Assembly: GCF_014698795.1 (NCBI RefSeq)
Contig: NZ_JACJTR010000016.1
Location: 106,371 to 170,370, forward strand
Source of the DNA: Nostoc sp. FACHB-892
GTDB lineage: Bacteria; Cyanobacteriota; Cyanobacteriia; Cyanobacteriales; Nostocaceae
Length of the DNA: 64,000 nucleotides
Direction of reading: 5' to 3'
The notes below the pieces were generated by a model. It saw nothing but the letters and a program-made list of their open reading frames with translations. It searched no databases and was not told the DNA's origin. The position numbers and the translations under genes were made by a program. Below are positions 42,726-51,973 of the stretch, piece by piece. How positions within the stretch are numbered: the first letter of the stretch is position 1; each line of letters opens with the position of its first letter.

Positions 42726-43436
42726 ATGATGGGAAAAGAACCTGTAATTGCCATTAAAAATCTCAATCACTACTATGGCAAAGGGGCACTGAAAAAACAG
42801 ATATTGTTTGACATAAACCTAGAAATTTATCCAGGTGAAATTGTAATTATGACTGGGCCATCAGGTTCAGGTAAAACAACATTACTGAGCTTAATTGGTG
42901 GCTTGCGCTCAGTACAAGAAGGAAGTTTAAAATTTTTAGGTGAAGAACTCTTTGGGGTTAATCAGAACAAATTGGTGCAGATGCGACGCAACATTGGTTA
43001 TATTTTCCAAGCTCACAATTTGCTAGGGTTCTTGACAGCGAAGCAAAATGTACAAATGGCGGTAGAATTGAATGATAATATTTCTCAAACAGAAGCAGTG
43101 GCTAAATCAAAAGCCATGCTTGGTTCTGTTGGGCTAGAAGAACGAGTTGATTACTACCCAGACAATCTTTCTGGTGGACAAAAACAAAGAATTGCGATCG
43201 CTCGCGCATTGGTGAATCGCCCCCCCCTGGTACTAGCAGACGAACCAACAGCTGCATTAGACAAACAATCAGGACGCGATGTTGTAGAAATAATGCAGAG
43301 TCTGGCTAAAAATCAGGGAACTACTATCTTATTAGTGACACACGATAACCGCATTTTAGACATAGCCGATCGCATCGTAGAAATGGAAGATGGTCTTTTA
43401 ACTCGTAATTCCCCCAATACAACTATTCAGTCATGA
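42726..43436 (+). CDS. devA: DevA-type ABC transporter ATPase (236 aa)
   Basis: A complete ABC ATPase: Walker A GPSGSGKTT, signature LSGGQKQRIAIARAL, Walker B LVLADEPTAALD and switch His in VTHDNR. It is closest to the MacB/LolD/DevA group (LSLIGGLRSVQEGSLKFLGE). It powers the DevBC complex. The devC-devA gap of 122 bases holds no recognised repeat. Two ATG codons in tandem begin the gene. Confidence 0.92.
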   Translation: MMGKEPVIAIKNLNHYYGKGALKKQILFDINLEIYPGEIVIMTGPSGSGKTTLLSLIGGLRSVQEGSLKFLGEELFGVNQNKLVQMRRNIGYIFQAHNLLGFLTAKQNVQMAVELNDNISQTEAVAKSKAMLGSVGLEERVDYYPDNLSGGQKQRIAIARALVNRPPLVLADEPTAALDKQSGRDVVEIMQSLAKNQGTTILLVTHDNRILDIADRIVEMEDGLLTRNSPNTTIQS

Positions 43437-43518
43437 TTCCGAAGTGAGAAATCACAACTGATAACTAAGCTGTAACGCAAATAAACATAGCCTATTTACT
43501 CGTAAAAGTCATTCTTTG

Positions 43519-43566
43519 TCATTGGTCATTTGTATCTACAAAAGACAAATGACTAATGACTAATGA
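43519..43566. repeat. Inverted heptamer repeats
   Basis: TCATTGGTCATTTGT on one side and ACAAATGACTAATGACTAAT on the other fold back. It lies between the convergent devA and the next gene and may act as a terminator. Confidence 0.55.
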
Positions 43567-43576
43567 CAGCCATAAT

Positions 43577-44389
43577 TTATTGTCTCGCCGAGCCTGATTT
43601 CTTCATTCCAGGTGGCGTTGGAGCATTTGGTTGGCGACTAGTGCGAAAAGTTACATTTACGCCTTCATTCGATTGCTCCAGCACCAGTAGAGGCGTAGGT
43701 TTAGCCTTTTGATCCCAATGCATAGTAGCAATCCGACCTTGAATTGTTGGTTGCCAACTATCTTCGTCTTCTATAGGGCTTAGATAAGTTTCTATACAGT
43801 CAATAATTTGACTAATAGTCGCAGAAGTTGCTTGCGTCGGTAACTTCATTAACCGGATTTGAATACGAAACAGCACTCGTTTGGCAGAGTTACCTGGATT
43901 ACCAGTTTCATACTCTACATCAAAAATTTCATCTACTTGCCGTCCAGCACTATTAGCAATTCCGACTGTTCCTTGTTGAGCTTGATTTGGCCGCAGAGCT
44001 TGAGAAACTTTCTCTTTGATTTGAATCTTCACTTGATTGAGGATTGCAAAATGAAACACCTCCTCTGACATCCGCATTCGCAGATAATCTAAATTAAAGT
44101 CCCGTGAGTTGACTAAATCGGGATTAGTTTCCATTTTGCGAATTGTTTCCAGCGCCAGCTTAAACTTTTTTTCTAATTCTCGCGCACGGAATTGTTCAAA
44201 CTTAAGTTTTTTCTCCAGCTTATTCATCTGGAGTTTACTATACACAATTAAAGCAATCACTATTAAAGCCAGTCCTCCAGAGGTTATCACCAATAATGGT
44301 GGTAGTTGAGGATTACTTGCTGGCACTTCCTGGGATGCTTTTTTAGGCTTTGGCCCAGGGGATTGGGCAAGAAACATCGAAGTGGGCAT
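43577..44389 (-). CDS. Conserved cyanobacterial membrane-anchored protein (270 aa)
   Basis: A proline-rich N-terminus precedes one membrane helix (PPLLVITSGGLALIVIALIV, about 30-49). A coiled coil (KLEKKLKFEQFRARELEKKF) and a soluble domain follow (MRMSEEVFHFAILNQVKIQI, VLFRIQIRLMKLPTQATSAT, CIETYLSP). The C-terminal tail is low-complexity. It resembles a protein found across cyanobacteria with unknown function. It is divergent from the HAD gene, 100 bases apart. Confidence 0.65.
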   Translation of the reverse strand: MPTSMFLAQSPGPKPKKASQEVPASNPQLPPLLVITSGGLALIVIALIVYSKLQMNKLEKKLKFEQFRARELEKKFKLALETIRKMETNPDLVNSRDFNLDYLRMRMSEEVFHFAILNQVKIQIKEKVSQALRPNQAQQGTVGIANSAGRQVDEIFDVEYETGNPGNSAKRVLFRIQIRLMKLPTQATSATISQIIDCIETYLSPIEDEDSWQPTIQGRIATMHWDQKAKPTPLLVLEQSNEGVNVTFRTSRQPNAPTPPGMKKSGSARQ

Positions 44390-44493
44390 GGTTGGAAAAC
44401 TGAAAAACTTGACTCCTGATGTTTAGGATGCCCAAATCTTCAATGCCATCTTGCTGTATCATTAATATTTTTTACATCCTTTTAAAACCACGT

Positions 44494-45291
44494 ATGTCCA
44501 GACACCAGAGTATCCTTGCCCTGTCTGAGGTTTCATCTACAAGCTTTAGCAATATTCGTCTGATAGCCACAGATATGGATGGCACTCTGACTATACGAGG
44601 AAAATTTACTCCTGCACTGCTGCAAGCTTTAGAGGATTTAGCCGCAGCTGACATTAAAGTAATGATTGTCACAGGACGTTCTGCTGGGTGGGTGAGTGGA
44701 TTGAGTGCGATTATGCCAGTGGCAGGTGCTATGGCAGAAAATGGCGGTTTGTATTTTCCACCTGGAAACCAGAAACCAGTTGTTTTAACACCCATTCCCG
44801 ATTTAGCTAAACATCGCCAGCACTTGGCTATGACTTTTGAGAATTTGCAAACTAAATTTCCCCAAATCCAAGAATCTGCTGATAATCGCTTTCGCATCAC
44901 CGACTGGACTTTTGATGTAGCTGCTTTGCGTCAAGACGAATTACAAACCCTAGATAGTCTTTGTCAACAAATGGGTTGGGGATTTACCTATAGCAACGTG
45001 CAGTGTCACATTAAACCCCAAGGGCAAGATAAAGCTGTGGGATTGTTGCAGGTATTGCGCGAATATTTGCCCCAATACTCACCAGAACAAATTGTTACTG
45101 TGGGCGATAGTCCCAATGATGAAAGTTTATTTGATCGGCGTTATTTTCCTATTTCTGTAGGCGTGGCAAACGTGCTGGAATATCTGAATCAGTTGAAATA
45201 TCACCCTACTTTTATTACTAACGCTGCCGAAGGCGAAGGATTTTGTGAGTTATCTAGTTATATTTTGAAAAGCTTGCACATCTCAAGTTAG
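44494..45291 (+). CDS. HAD-superfamily phosphatase, Cof/phosphoglycolate-phosphatase-like (265 aa)
   Basis: A HAD hydrolase with the nucleophile motif LIATDMDGTLT, motif II VTGRSAGW, the AENGGLYFPPG segment and the C-terminal VTVGDSPNDESLF metal motif. The cap is the C2 type (Cof-like). It resembles archaeal-type phosphoglycolate phosphatases and sucrose-phosphate phosphatases; the substrate is not determined. I chose the ATG giving MSRHQSIL; an earlier in-frame ATG would add 25 residues including a cysteine- and isoleucine-rich stretch without homologue-like character. Confidence 0.85.
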   Translation: MSRHQSILALSEVSSTSFSNIRLIATDMDGTLTIRGKFTPALLQALEDLAAADIKVMIVTGRSAGWVSGLSAIMPVAGAMAENGGLYFPPGNQKPVVLTPIPDLAKHRQHLAMTFENLQTKFPQIQESADNRFRITDWTFDVAALRQDELQTLDSLCQQMGWGFTYSNVQCHIKPQGQDKAVGLLQVLREYLPQYSPEQIVTVGDSPNDESLFDRRYFPISVGVANVLEYLNQLKYHPTFITNAAEGEGFCELSSYILKSLHISS

Positions 45292-45316
45292 GGAGAAGTA
45301 AAGTTGTTTTACAATA

Positions 45317-45408
45317 ATCTCGTAGCACTGATTTTACAACCATGACGGCTACTGTACCTGTTATCTCGTAGCACTGATTTTACAACCATGACGGCTACTG
45401 TACCTGTT
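45317..45408 (+). repeat. Tandem 46-base duplication over a gene start
   Basis: Two perfect copies (45317-45362, 45363-45408) each contain the same start codon and first seven codons of the following gene. The upstream copy reads MTATVPVIS and then a stop, forming a nine-codon leader peptide. Confidence 0.9.
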
Positions 45409-46170
45409 AATGTCGAATCAGAAATCTTCTACCCTAGTGCTGATGGTCAACCAGTGGCAGAAACCTACGACCACCTTTATGCCTTGTTAACTACTTTGGA
45501 AGTCCTGAAACAGTATTTGGCAAATCGTCAGGCAACAGTATTGGCAAATCAATTTCTTTATTATGCACAAGGCTTTCCTAAGTTACGGGTAGCTCCAGAT
45601 GTGATGGTGATTTTTGATGTTGCACTTGGTGGTCGGGACAACTATAAAATTTGGGAAGAGGGTCAAGTACCTATAGTTATTTTTGAAATGACATCCTTTG
45701 GTACTAAGGGACAAGACGAAATCTTCAAAAAGACCCTTTATGAGCAGCTAGGTGTCAAGGAATACTGGCTATTTGACCCTAAAGGCGAGTGGGTGGAACA
45801 ACAGTTACGTGGCTATCGCCTGCGAGGAGAAATCTACGAACCTATACAAGATGGACGCAGTGAACCATTACAACTGCGTTTGGTGGTTGAGGGAAGGCTA
45901 ATTGGGTTTTATCGAGAGAATACGGGGGAAAAATTACTGATTCCTAATGAACTGGCAGAGGCTTTACGGCAGGAAGTTTTAGCAAGACAGCAAGCAGAAG
46001 GACTGGCAGAACAAGAACGCCAACGAGCAGAACAAGAACGCCAACGGGCAGAACAAGAACGTCAACGAGCAGAACAGGAACGCCAACGAGCAGAACAGGC
46101 AGAATTGCAGATAGAGCAGTTAAAGGCAAGGTTGCGATCGCTCAATGTAGACCCCGATACTATTCAGTAA
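45388..46170 (+). CDS. Uma2 family PD-(D/E)XK-like protein with coiled tail (260 aa)
   Basis: A DUF820/Uma2 protein, a restriction-endonuclease-like fold common in cyanobacteria. The core is visible as LRVAPDVMVIFD, then PIVIFEMTSFGTKGQDEIFK and VKEYWLFDPKGEWV, with the Asp and Glu of the PD-ExK site. The C-terminal 70 residues are an all-helix tail with four near-identical units of ERQRAEQ. Nuclease activity for this family is inferred from the fold. The tandem duplication at its start leaves a second initiation site in front of it. Confidence 0.85.
   Translation: MTATVPVNVESEIFYPSADGQPVAETYDHLYALLTTLEVLKQYLANRQATVLANQFLYYAQGFPKLRVAPDVMVIFDVALGGRDNYKIWEEGQVPIVIFEMTSFGTKGQDEIFKKTLYEQLGVKEYWLFDPKGEWVEQQLRGYRLRGEIYEPIQDGRSEPLQLRLVVEGRLIGFYRENTGEKLLIPNELAEALRQEVLARQQAEGLAEQERQRAEQERQRAEQERQRAEQERQRAEQAELQIEQLKARLRSLNVDPDTIQ
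46010..46100 (+). repeat. 21-base tandem repeats in the Uma2 gene
   Basis: About four copies of GAACGCCAACGAGCAGAACA (21-base period) encode the ERQRAEQ units of the coiled tail. The copy number probably varies between strains. Confidence 0.8.
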
Positions 46171-46231
46171 CACGCAGGGTGTAATTAGACATGGATTTTA
46201 TCGCGCCGACTTACTTATAGATTAAGTATTG

Positions 46232-46942
46232 CTACAAAGAGGTTTCTAAAAACCACTCATAACCTGCTTTAAACTGAGATTTACCATTTTGTTCAATTAT
46301 GCTGCCATGCGCCATAATTACTCGTTCAAAATCCCAAGCAAGAAGCTGTTTAATTGAGCATTTGACTTTGACTTTATCCTGAGTTGCAAATTTCTCCAAT
46401 ATTGATGGACGAAGTTGGTTGTAACCACCCAGAAGTTTGGCTATTAACTTTGTGCTTGGTGAACATTGATCATCAAAATGAAAAACTGTATCGGTGACAA
46501 TCAAAGTTCGGCTTTTGATATGAAAGAAGACGCATTCATTCAGTGGTGAACATCCGCTAGAATCTAATGTGTTGAATCCTTGTACTAATAAATACTCAAC
46601 TCCATTAATTTGGTGAATGCTGCGATCGCTAATAATATAGTCAATTTGCAAATCTGGTCGTTTACACTCCAGACCAGATACTGCCCATAGTTTGGCATGG
46701 GGGTAACACAGCTTGAAGTCAGCAACAAATAGATGATGGTACAAATTGGGGGCGACAATATAAATCACTTCTCCCAATTGATTTAGCTCATTGATAGTTG
46801 CGTCATCCATCTCAATAGGCGAGATCACCATTAATTTACCACTGGTCAGACGAATCACAGTCATCCTCGTCCCTACTTCCAAGCCAAAATATTTTAGAGG
46901 TTGTTCAGCAACCCAAAGGTCGGTATCAATTGCTTTAAGCAT
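46232..46942 (-). CDS. DUF4336 domain protein (236 aa)
   Basis: A DUF4336 protein related to the metallo-beta-lactamase fold: LWVAEQPLKYFGLEVGTRMT, VIRLTSGKLMVISPI, IVAPNLYHHLFVADFKLCYP and VFFHIKSRTLIVTDTVFHF. The histidine cluster of active MBL enzymes is only partly kept (NLYHHLF), so activity is uncertain. The gene lies 30 bases downstream of the MAPEG gene on the same strand and is probably co-transcribed with it. Confidence 0.8.
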   Translation of the reverse strand: MLKAIDTDLWVAEQPLKYFGLEVGTRMTVIRLTSGKLMVISPIEMDDATINELNQLGEVIYIVAPNLYHHLFVADFKLCYPHAKLWAVSGLECKRPDLQIDYIISDRSIHQINGVEYLLVQGFNTLDSSGCSPLNECVFFHIKSRTLIVTDTVFHFDDQCSPSTKLIAKLLGGYNQLRPSILEKFATQDKVKVKCSIKQLLAWDFERVIMAHGSIIEQNGKSQFKAGYEWFLETSL

Positions 46943-46972
46943 TATAATTTTTGAGTTAGAACCGTCGCTAGA

Positions 46973-47485
46973 CTATAAAAATTGCTGCACGCTGTAGTAA
47001 AGACAAGCCAGACTGCCGACGATATAAACTAACCAAGTTCCGAAAAAACCGATCGCCCTGCCCGGTGATGGGCCATAGGTCTGTATCAATCCCCAGGCAT
47101 GGGCAATCCTAGCTAGTGTCAAAAGAGTCCCCAGCATCCACAACAGTCCCCTCCCAGCCTGCATACACTCCAGGGCAATTAGGAATATAAGGCTAAGGGG
47201 TACGTATTCTGTAAAGTTGCCATGCGCTCGGATAGTACGCTGCAACACCCCGTCTTCGATATTTTTCGTGACAGAAGATTGTTGTGTCATTTTTTCCACA
47301 AACTCTGCCCAAGCATTCGGATGATCTAGATAATTGGGCTGTGAGGCAACCTCAGATGTAGACGCACCATGCCAAATCCGAGTACGGGTGCGTTCCATTG
47401 CCACTCGATAGGATAAACCCAGAGCAATTAGCCCATGACAGCCAATAAAGAAAGTTGAAATGGGAATCAGAACAGGCATTGACAA
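46973..47485 (-). CDS. MAPEG family membrane protein (170 aa)
   Basis: A MAPEG protein (membrane-associated eicosanoid and glutathione metabolism family) with four predicted helices. The signature RTIRAHGNFTEYVPLSLI, between helices one and two, is the glutathione-binding loop. An extension of about 45 residues (MERTRTRIWHGASTSEVASQ onward) is found in the bacterial type. Glutathione transferase or peroxidase activity is possible but not shown. It is divergent from the AraC regulator, whose target it might be. Confidence 0.82.
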   Translation of the reverse strand: MSMPVLIPISTFFIGCHGLIALGLSYRVAMERTRTRIWHGASTSEVASQPNYLDHPNAWAEFVEKMTQQSSVTKNIEDGVLQRTIRAHGNFTEYVPLSLIFLIALECMQAGRGLLWMLGTLLTLARIAHAWGLIQTYGPSPGRAIGFFGTWLVYIVGSLACLYYSVQQFL

Positions 47486-47712
47486 TCACTCGAATCAAAA
47501 TCTTAACTTTGAAAATACTTGCCTGCAATTGTTCCTGTCTTTTCAATTCTTGCGGAATATCGAAATCTGCTTTTTGAGATGATAGGGAACAGGGAAAAAG
47601 ATACAAACCCTCACCTCTTGTTGGCGAAAGCACACCTACTCCTTTTCTCATGAGGGTTGAGAGTATGGGTGGTTTCTCCCCTTGCTCCCCTGCTTATTCG
47701 CTGTCTTTGCCT

Positions 47713-48627
47713 ATGAATCTGCTAAAAGAGTTTTTGTTTAATCCCCCAGAACGTAAAATTCCCCTTAATCAGCCCCCACTAGAGGCTCTACCCCAGTGGG
47801 GACACTGGCTAGAAACATCAGAGTTGATGGTAGCAATAATTCCGCCAGGACATTTGGAAGTAAATATTCGTTCGCCACTTAACCTTGTGGTAACAAGTTT
47901 TGGGGAAACTCGTGGGATTGCTGCCTTCAATGCCGATCGGCTGCAACCTTACCAAGCGCTACCAGGAGGTTTTGATATTGTGCCTCAAGGCAGTACTTAT
48001 AGTTCGGTGGAAGATGCTTCTTGTTTTGTAGTGTTTGGATATTCCCAATCTTTTCTAGAACGCATAGTCAAAGTGGAAGCAGAGGGACAGACAATTGAAT
48101 TACAGCCAGGGCAAATTCCCAAGACTCATTGGGGCTTGAGTGCTGCGATCGCTATGCAAGAGTTTTTTTATAATGGACAAACTGGTGGTGCATTCTACTT
48201 AGAATCAGTTGCAACGGCGGTGTTGGCACAGATAATTTACCGACGTTCAAATCTATCTGGACGGCTTAAACGTTCACCAGAGTTTTTAGACCCAAATTTA
48301 TTAAAGCTTGTCTTGGAATACATTAGAGCAAATCTATCCCAAGAACTTAACCTAAACCAGATTGCTGCCACAGTAGGATTTAGTCCCTACCATTTCGCAC
48401 GAGCATTTAAGGTAACAACTGGACTATCACCTTATCAGTATGTCCTTCGGTGTCGGCTAGAACTTGCCCAAAAACTTTTACAAAACCAAAAGCGATCGCT
48501 TGCACAGGTAGCCGCAGAAGCCGGATTTGGTAACCAAAGTCACATGACATCTGTCTTTCAACGAATGCTACATACAACTCCCAAGCGGTATCAGCAAGAA
48601 ATGAGTAGTATTTTAGACCATGCATGA
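47713..48627 (+). CDS. AraC-family transcriptional regulator (304 aa)
   Basis: A C-terminal AraC DNA-binding domain is plain: ILEYIRANLSQELNLNQIAA-like spacing in LVLEYIRANLSQELNLNQIA, FSPYHFARAFKVTTGLSPYQ and AQVAAEAGFGNQSHMTSVFQ (two helix-turn-helix units). The N-terminal half is a cupin-like sensor (VTSFGETRGIAAFNADRLQP). The start at 47713 (MNLLKEF) is chosen over one 63 bases upstream. The divergent position suggests that it regulates the MAPEG-DUF4336 pair. Confidence 0.85.
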   Translation: MNLLKEFLFNPPERKIPLNQPPLEALPQWGHWLETSELMVAIIPPGHLEVNIRSPLNLVVTSFGETRGIAAFNADRLQPYQALPGGFDIVPQGSTYSSVEDASCFVVFGYSQSFLERIVKVEAEGQTIELQPGQIPKTHWGLSAAIAMQEFFYNGQTGGAFYLESVATAVLAQIIYRRSNLSGRLKRSPEFLDPNLLKLVLEYIRANLSQELNLNQIAATVGFSPYHFARAFKVTTGLSPYQYVLRCRLELAQKLLQNQKRSLAQVAAEAGFGNQSHMTSVFQRMLHTTPKRYQQEMSSILDHA

Positions 48628-48846
48628 AACTGATATATGTGTAGTCTTTTGCAAGACGGTTTGAAAATTTGCTATATCTGGATTTTTCACCCATAATATA
48701 CAACTCTTTTACTGGGTTAACATAGGGTGTTAACGTGTGCTAACCTAGTATGGTTAACTAATCTCGCACATCTGAGAATTCGGGTGTTTCCCAATTGGGA
48801 AATGCACTTGGATGGAGGTTTAACCCGAATAGGAGTTAGAAAATAT

Positions 48847-49641
48847 ATGCCAGTAGTTTCATTGGCTCAAATGATGGAGTCAGGGGTTCACTTTGGGCAT
48901 CAGACCCGGCGCTGGAACCCAAAAATGTCTCCTTACATTTATACTTCCCGCAATGGTGTGCATATTATCGACTTGGTGCAAACTGCCCAGTTGATGGATA
49001 ATGCTTATAACTATATGCGATCGCACGCTGAACAAGGGAAAAAGTTTCTTTTTGTTGGCACTAAGCGCCAAGCAGCTGGAATTATCGCCCAAGAAGCCAG
49101 CCGTTGTGGTTCCCACTATATTAACCAACGCTGGTTGGGCGGAATGTTGACCAACTGGGCAACCATCAAAACACGGGTAGATCGTTTGAAAGATTTAGAA
49201 CGCCGTGAAGAAACTGGCGCACTAGATTTATTACCCAAAAAAGAAGCATCAATGCTACGTCGGGAAATGACGAAGCTTCAGAAATACTTGGGCGGCATTA
49301 AAACAATGCGGAAAGTACCCGATATCGTGGTAATCGTAGACCAACGGCGGGAATATAACGCAGTTCAAGAATGCCAAAAGCTGAATATTCCCATTGTGTC
49401 CATGCTGGATACAAACTGTGACCCAGATGTAGTAGATATCCCCATCCCAGCAAACGATGATGCTATCAGATCCATTAAGCTGATAGTCGGAAAATTGGCG
49501 GATGCCATTTATGAAGGCCGTCACGGTCAGCTAGATGTTGAAGACGATTATGAAGATTACGACGGTAGTGAGTATGACGATGACTACGAAGAAACCGAAT
49601 ATACTGATGCCGTAATTCCCGACGAGGAAACAGAAGAATAG
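48847..49641 (+). CDS. rpsB: 30S ribosomal protein S2
   Basis: A 264-residue uS2: MPVVSLAQMMESGVHFGHQT, RWNPKMSPYIYTSRNGVHII, FVGTKRQAAGIIAQEASRCG and MLDTNCDPDVVDIPIPANDD. The last 35 residues are a strongly acidic tail (EDDYEDYDGSEYDDDYEETE), longer than in most bacteria. An ORF extends 120 bases upstream, but AGGAG just before 48847 and homology place the start there. tsf follows after a 224-base spacer, the conserved rpsB-tsf order. Confidence 0.96.
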   Translation: MPVVSLAQMMESGVHFGHQTRRWNPKMSPYIYTSRNGVHIIDLVQTAQLMDNAYNYMRSHAEQGKKFLFVGTKRQAAGIIAQEASRCGSHYINQRWLGGMLTNWATIKTRVDRLKDLERREETGALDLLPKKEASMLRREMTKLQKYLGGIKTMRKVPDIVVIVDQRREYNAVQECQKLNIPIVSMLDTNCDPDVVDIPIPANDDAIRSIKLIVGKLADAIYEGRHGQLDVEDDYEDYDGSEYDDDYEETEYTDAVIPDEETEE

Positions 49642-49865
49642 TGCTGTTAGCGGAAAGCTAAGGTTTAGCCCGTGAACAGTGCTGAGTGCTTAGTAAGATA
49701 GAAAGACTCAGCAAATTGGATAGTGCTGAGTCTTGATTTTTGAAGTTGTAAGTTGTGATTTGTCAATGAAGAATAAAATTGATAACTGAACACTCAAAAC
49801 TCAGCACTCAGCACTAAATTAGGTGAGCAATTACAACTCGAGGTCAAGTTAGGAATTGAGGCAAC

Positions 49866-50810
49866 ATGGCGGAAATATCTGCAAAACTCGTCCAAGAGCT
49901 ACGCCAAAAAACTGGTGCAGGCATGATGGACTGCAAAAAGGCGCTGATAGAAACTGAAGGCAATGTAGAAGAAGCCGCAGACTGGCTACGGAAAAAGGGC
50001 ATCTCTAAGGCAGGGGCAAAAAGCGATCGCATTGCGGCAGAAGGTCTAGTAGACACTTACATTCAACCCGGTGGTCGAGTAGGTGTACTTATCGAAGTCA
50101 ACTGTCAAACTGACTTTGTTGCTCGTAACGAAGCTTTTAAAGCTTTAGTTAAGAACCTGGCAAAACAAGCAGCAACTGCTGATAGTGTTGAGTCTTTATT
50201 GGCTCAACAGTATGTTGATAGTCCAAGCGCCACTGTAGAAGAATTTATCAAGCAAACTATTGCTACGCTTGGTGAAAATATCCAAGTGCGTCGCTTTATA
50301 AATTTTGCACTAGCAGAAGGCACGCCAGGTGTAGTAGACAGCTACATTCACACTGGCGGTCGAGTTGGTGTATTAGTAGAACTGGGTTCTCAAGCGGAAT
50401 CAGTAGCTGCTAATCCAGAGTTTCAAAGCTTGGCACGGAACACTGCAATGCAAGTTGCGGCTTGTCCAAATGTTGAGTATGTGAGCGTAGACCAAATCCC
50501 CGCCGAAATTGCCCAAAAGGAAAAAGACATTGAAATGGGCAAGGATGATTTGGCTAACAAGCCAGATAACATCAAAGAAAAGATTGTTCAGGGACGGATT
50601 GAAAAACGCCTGAAAGAATTGACTTTGATCGATCAACCTTACATTCGCGATCAGAGTATTTCCGTAGAAGACCTCTTGAAGCAAGCAAAAACGCAATTAG
50701 GCACAGAGATTCAAGTGACTCGCTTTGTCCGCTATATATTGGGCGAAGGCATTGACAAACAAGAGATTAGCTTCGCTGATGAAGTCGCTGCACAAATTGG
50801 CAGCAAGTAA
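49866..50810 (+). CDS. tsf: Translation elongation factor Ts
   Basis: A 314-residue EF-Ts, the guanine nucleotide exchange factor for EF-Tu. The N-terminal UBA-like domain (AKLVQELRQKTGAGMMDCKK) is followed by two homologous halves of the core (YIQPGGRVGVLIEVNCQTDF and YIHTGGRVGVLVELGSQAES), then a C-terminal extension (LKQAKTQLGTEIQVTRFVRY). It is preceded by rpsB and followed by a strong terminator. Confidence 0.96.
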   Translation: MAEISAKLVQELRQKTGAGMMDCKKALIETEGNVEEAADWLRKKGISKAGAKSDRIAAEGLVDTYIQPGGRVGVLIEVNCQTDFVARNEAFKALVKNLAKQAATADSVESLLAQQYVDSPSATVEEFIKQTIATLGENIQVRRFINFALAEGTPGVVDSYIHTGGRVGVLVELGSQAESVAANPEFQSLARNTAMQVAACPNVEYVSVDQIPAEIAQKEKDIEMGKDDLANKPDNIKEKIVQGRIEKRLKELTLIDQPYIRDQSISVEDLLKQAKTQLGTEIQVTRFVRYILGEGIDKQEISFADEVAAQIGSK

Positions 50811-50819
50811 TATCAACTA

Positions 50820-50846
50820 GGAGTTAGGAGTTAGGAGTTAGGAGTT
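50820..50846 (+). repeat. GGAGTTA tandem repeat
   Basis: Four tandem GGAGTTA heptamers after tsf, an STRR of the same type as others in the window. Confidence 0.7.
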
Positions 50847-50906
50847 AATAGCGAGTTAGCTTCATAATTCATCACTCATAATTCTTAACTCCTAACTGGT
50901 TAAAGG

Positions 50907-50942
50907 ACAGGTCAAGCAAATAGCCTGACCTGTGTTTTTTTT
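50907..50942 (+). terminator. Intrinsic terminator of rpsB-tsf
   Basis: ACAGGTCA pairs with TGACCTGT around an 11-base loop and is followed by eight T residues. Confidence 0.85.
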
Positions 50943-51060
50943 AGTAGAGATGCGAGATTTCGCATTTAATTTAAAATCTAAAATCCTTTGGGAAGTTATC
51001 ATAAAATAAATTCGTACATTTGTACTATGTAATAGTTCATATGGACAAGAACGAAAAGAT

Positions 51061-51903
51061 ATGGCAAGAGCAATCGAGCGAATTGAACGGGATATTGCAG
51101 CACTAAAAGAAGCGATTCGGGCGATCGCAGTAGAACTACAAAGGGCTTATGCTAGTTATCTAAACACCTTAGGATCATCTGTACGAAAACAGTTGATTCT
51201 GGCAAGTTATCATCTCTGTACACAGGGATATCCCGAAAACTTTCTGCATTTATCATTAAATCAGCGCCAACAATTGCAACAAGCTATCCGCAAGTTGGGT
51301 CAAGAGGCAGCGGAGCAATTGCTCGCTTGTATTAAAAGTCAGGAAGCTGAAGTAGATAAGGGAGATGACGAAGATGACGAAGATGAGGCCAATAAGGAAG
51401 TAACATCTTCTGAACTTCTCGACACTTCAAATTTTCAGCCTCTGAGCGCCGCCTCTAATCCTATAGAACTGGCAAAATGGCAGCAGAACTTAGAAGAGGT
51501 CACGCAAGAGATACTGAAAAAACTTTCGCATGATGCTAATCTTTTATTACAAAAATCTGAGGTATTACCCAAAAAATTACCAGAACCGATTTTAGCGGCT
51601 GCGGCGGCTGCGGCATCAGAAGCATCTGCCGAGGCTATGCCAGGACCACCCAATTTATTAAACTTAGTAATTGAAATTGAAAATGAGCAGCAGTCAGAAG
51701 ATTCTGGGCTGACGCAAATCATGGCTATTAACCTGCGGCTAGGAGAAATTGAATTTGCTGATGTGGCACTCTCCTCTGAGCGCAGGCAGATTCGCAATAT
51801 TTTAGTTCAGCTAAACAAGCTAGGACGAGAGTATCAAAAGAAACATCGAGAAAAAGCGATCGCAGAAGCTGAAGCTGCATGGCGTGCTAGTTGGTTTGAA
51901 TAA
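51061..51903 (+). CDS. Conserved cyanobacterial helical protein (280 aa)
   Basis: The N-terminal 100 residues are helical and conserved in style (MARAIERIERDIAALKEAIR, YASYLNTLGSSVRKQLILAS, LHLSLNQRQQLQQAIRKLGQ). An acidic linker (KGDDEDDEDEANKE) and a second helical region with an alanine-rich turn follow (ILAAAAAAASEASAEAM). The C-terminal part again conserves LGEIEFADVALSSERRQIRN. I recognise no enzyme motif. It precedes recG by 70 bases and probably shares its transcript. Confidence 0.65.
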   Translation: MARAIERIERDIAALKEAIRAIAVELQRAYASYLNTLGSSVRKQLILASYHLCTQGYPENFLHLSLNQRQQLQQAIRKLGQEAAEQLLACIKSQEAEVDKGDDEDDEDEANKEVTSSELLDTSNFQPLSAASNPIELAKWQQNLEEVTQEILKKLSHDANLLLQKSEVLPKKLPEPILAAAAAAASEASAEAMPGPPNLLNLVIEIENEQQSEDSGLTQIMAINLRLGEIEFADVALSSERRQIRNILVQLNKLGREYQKKHREKAIAEAEAAWRASWFE

Positions 51904-51973
51904 AGTTATGAGTTATGAATTATGAGTTATGAGTTATTTATTCCTAACTCCTCACTCCTATGTCTATTGACCA

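Noticed and set aside
43859..44309. Plus-strand ORFs within the membrane-anchored protein gene at 43577-44389
   Set aside because: They are antisense shadows of the longer, better-supported minus-strand gene.
47352..47651. 99-codon minus-strand ORF overlapping the MAPEG start
   Set aside because: It overlaps the true gene in another frame and has no protein-like features.
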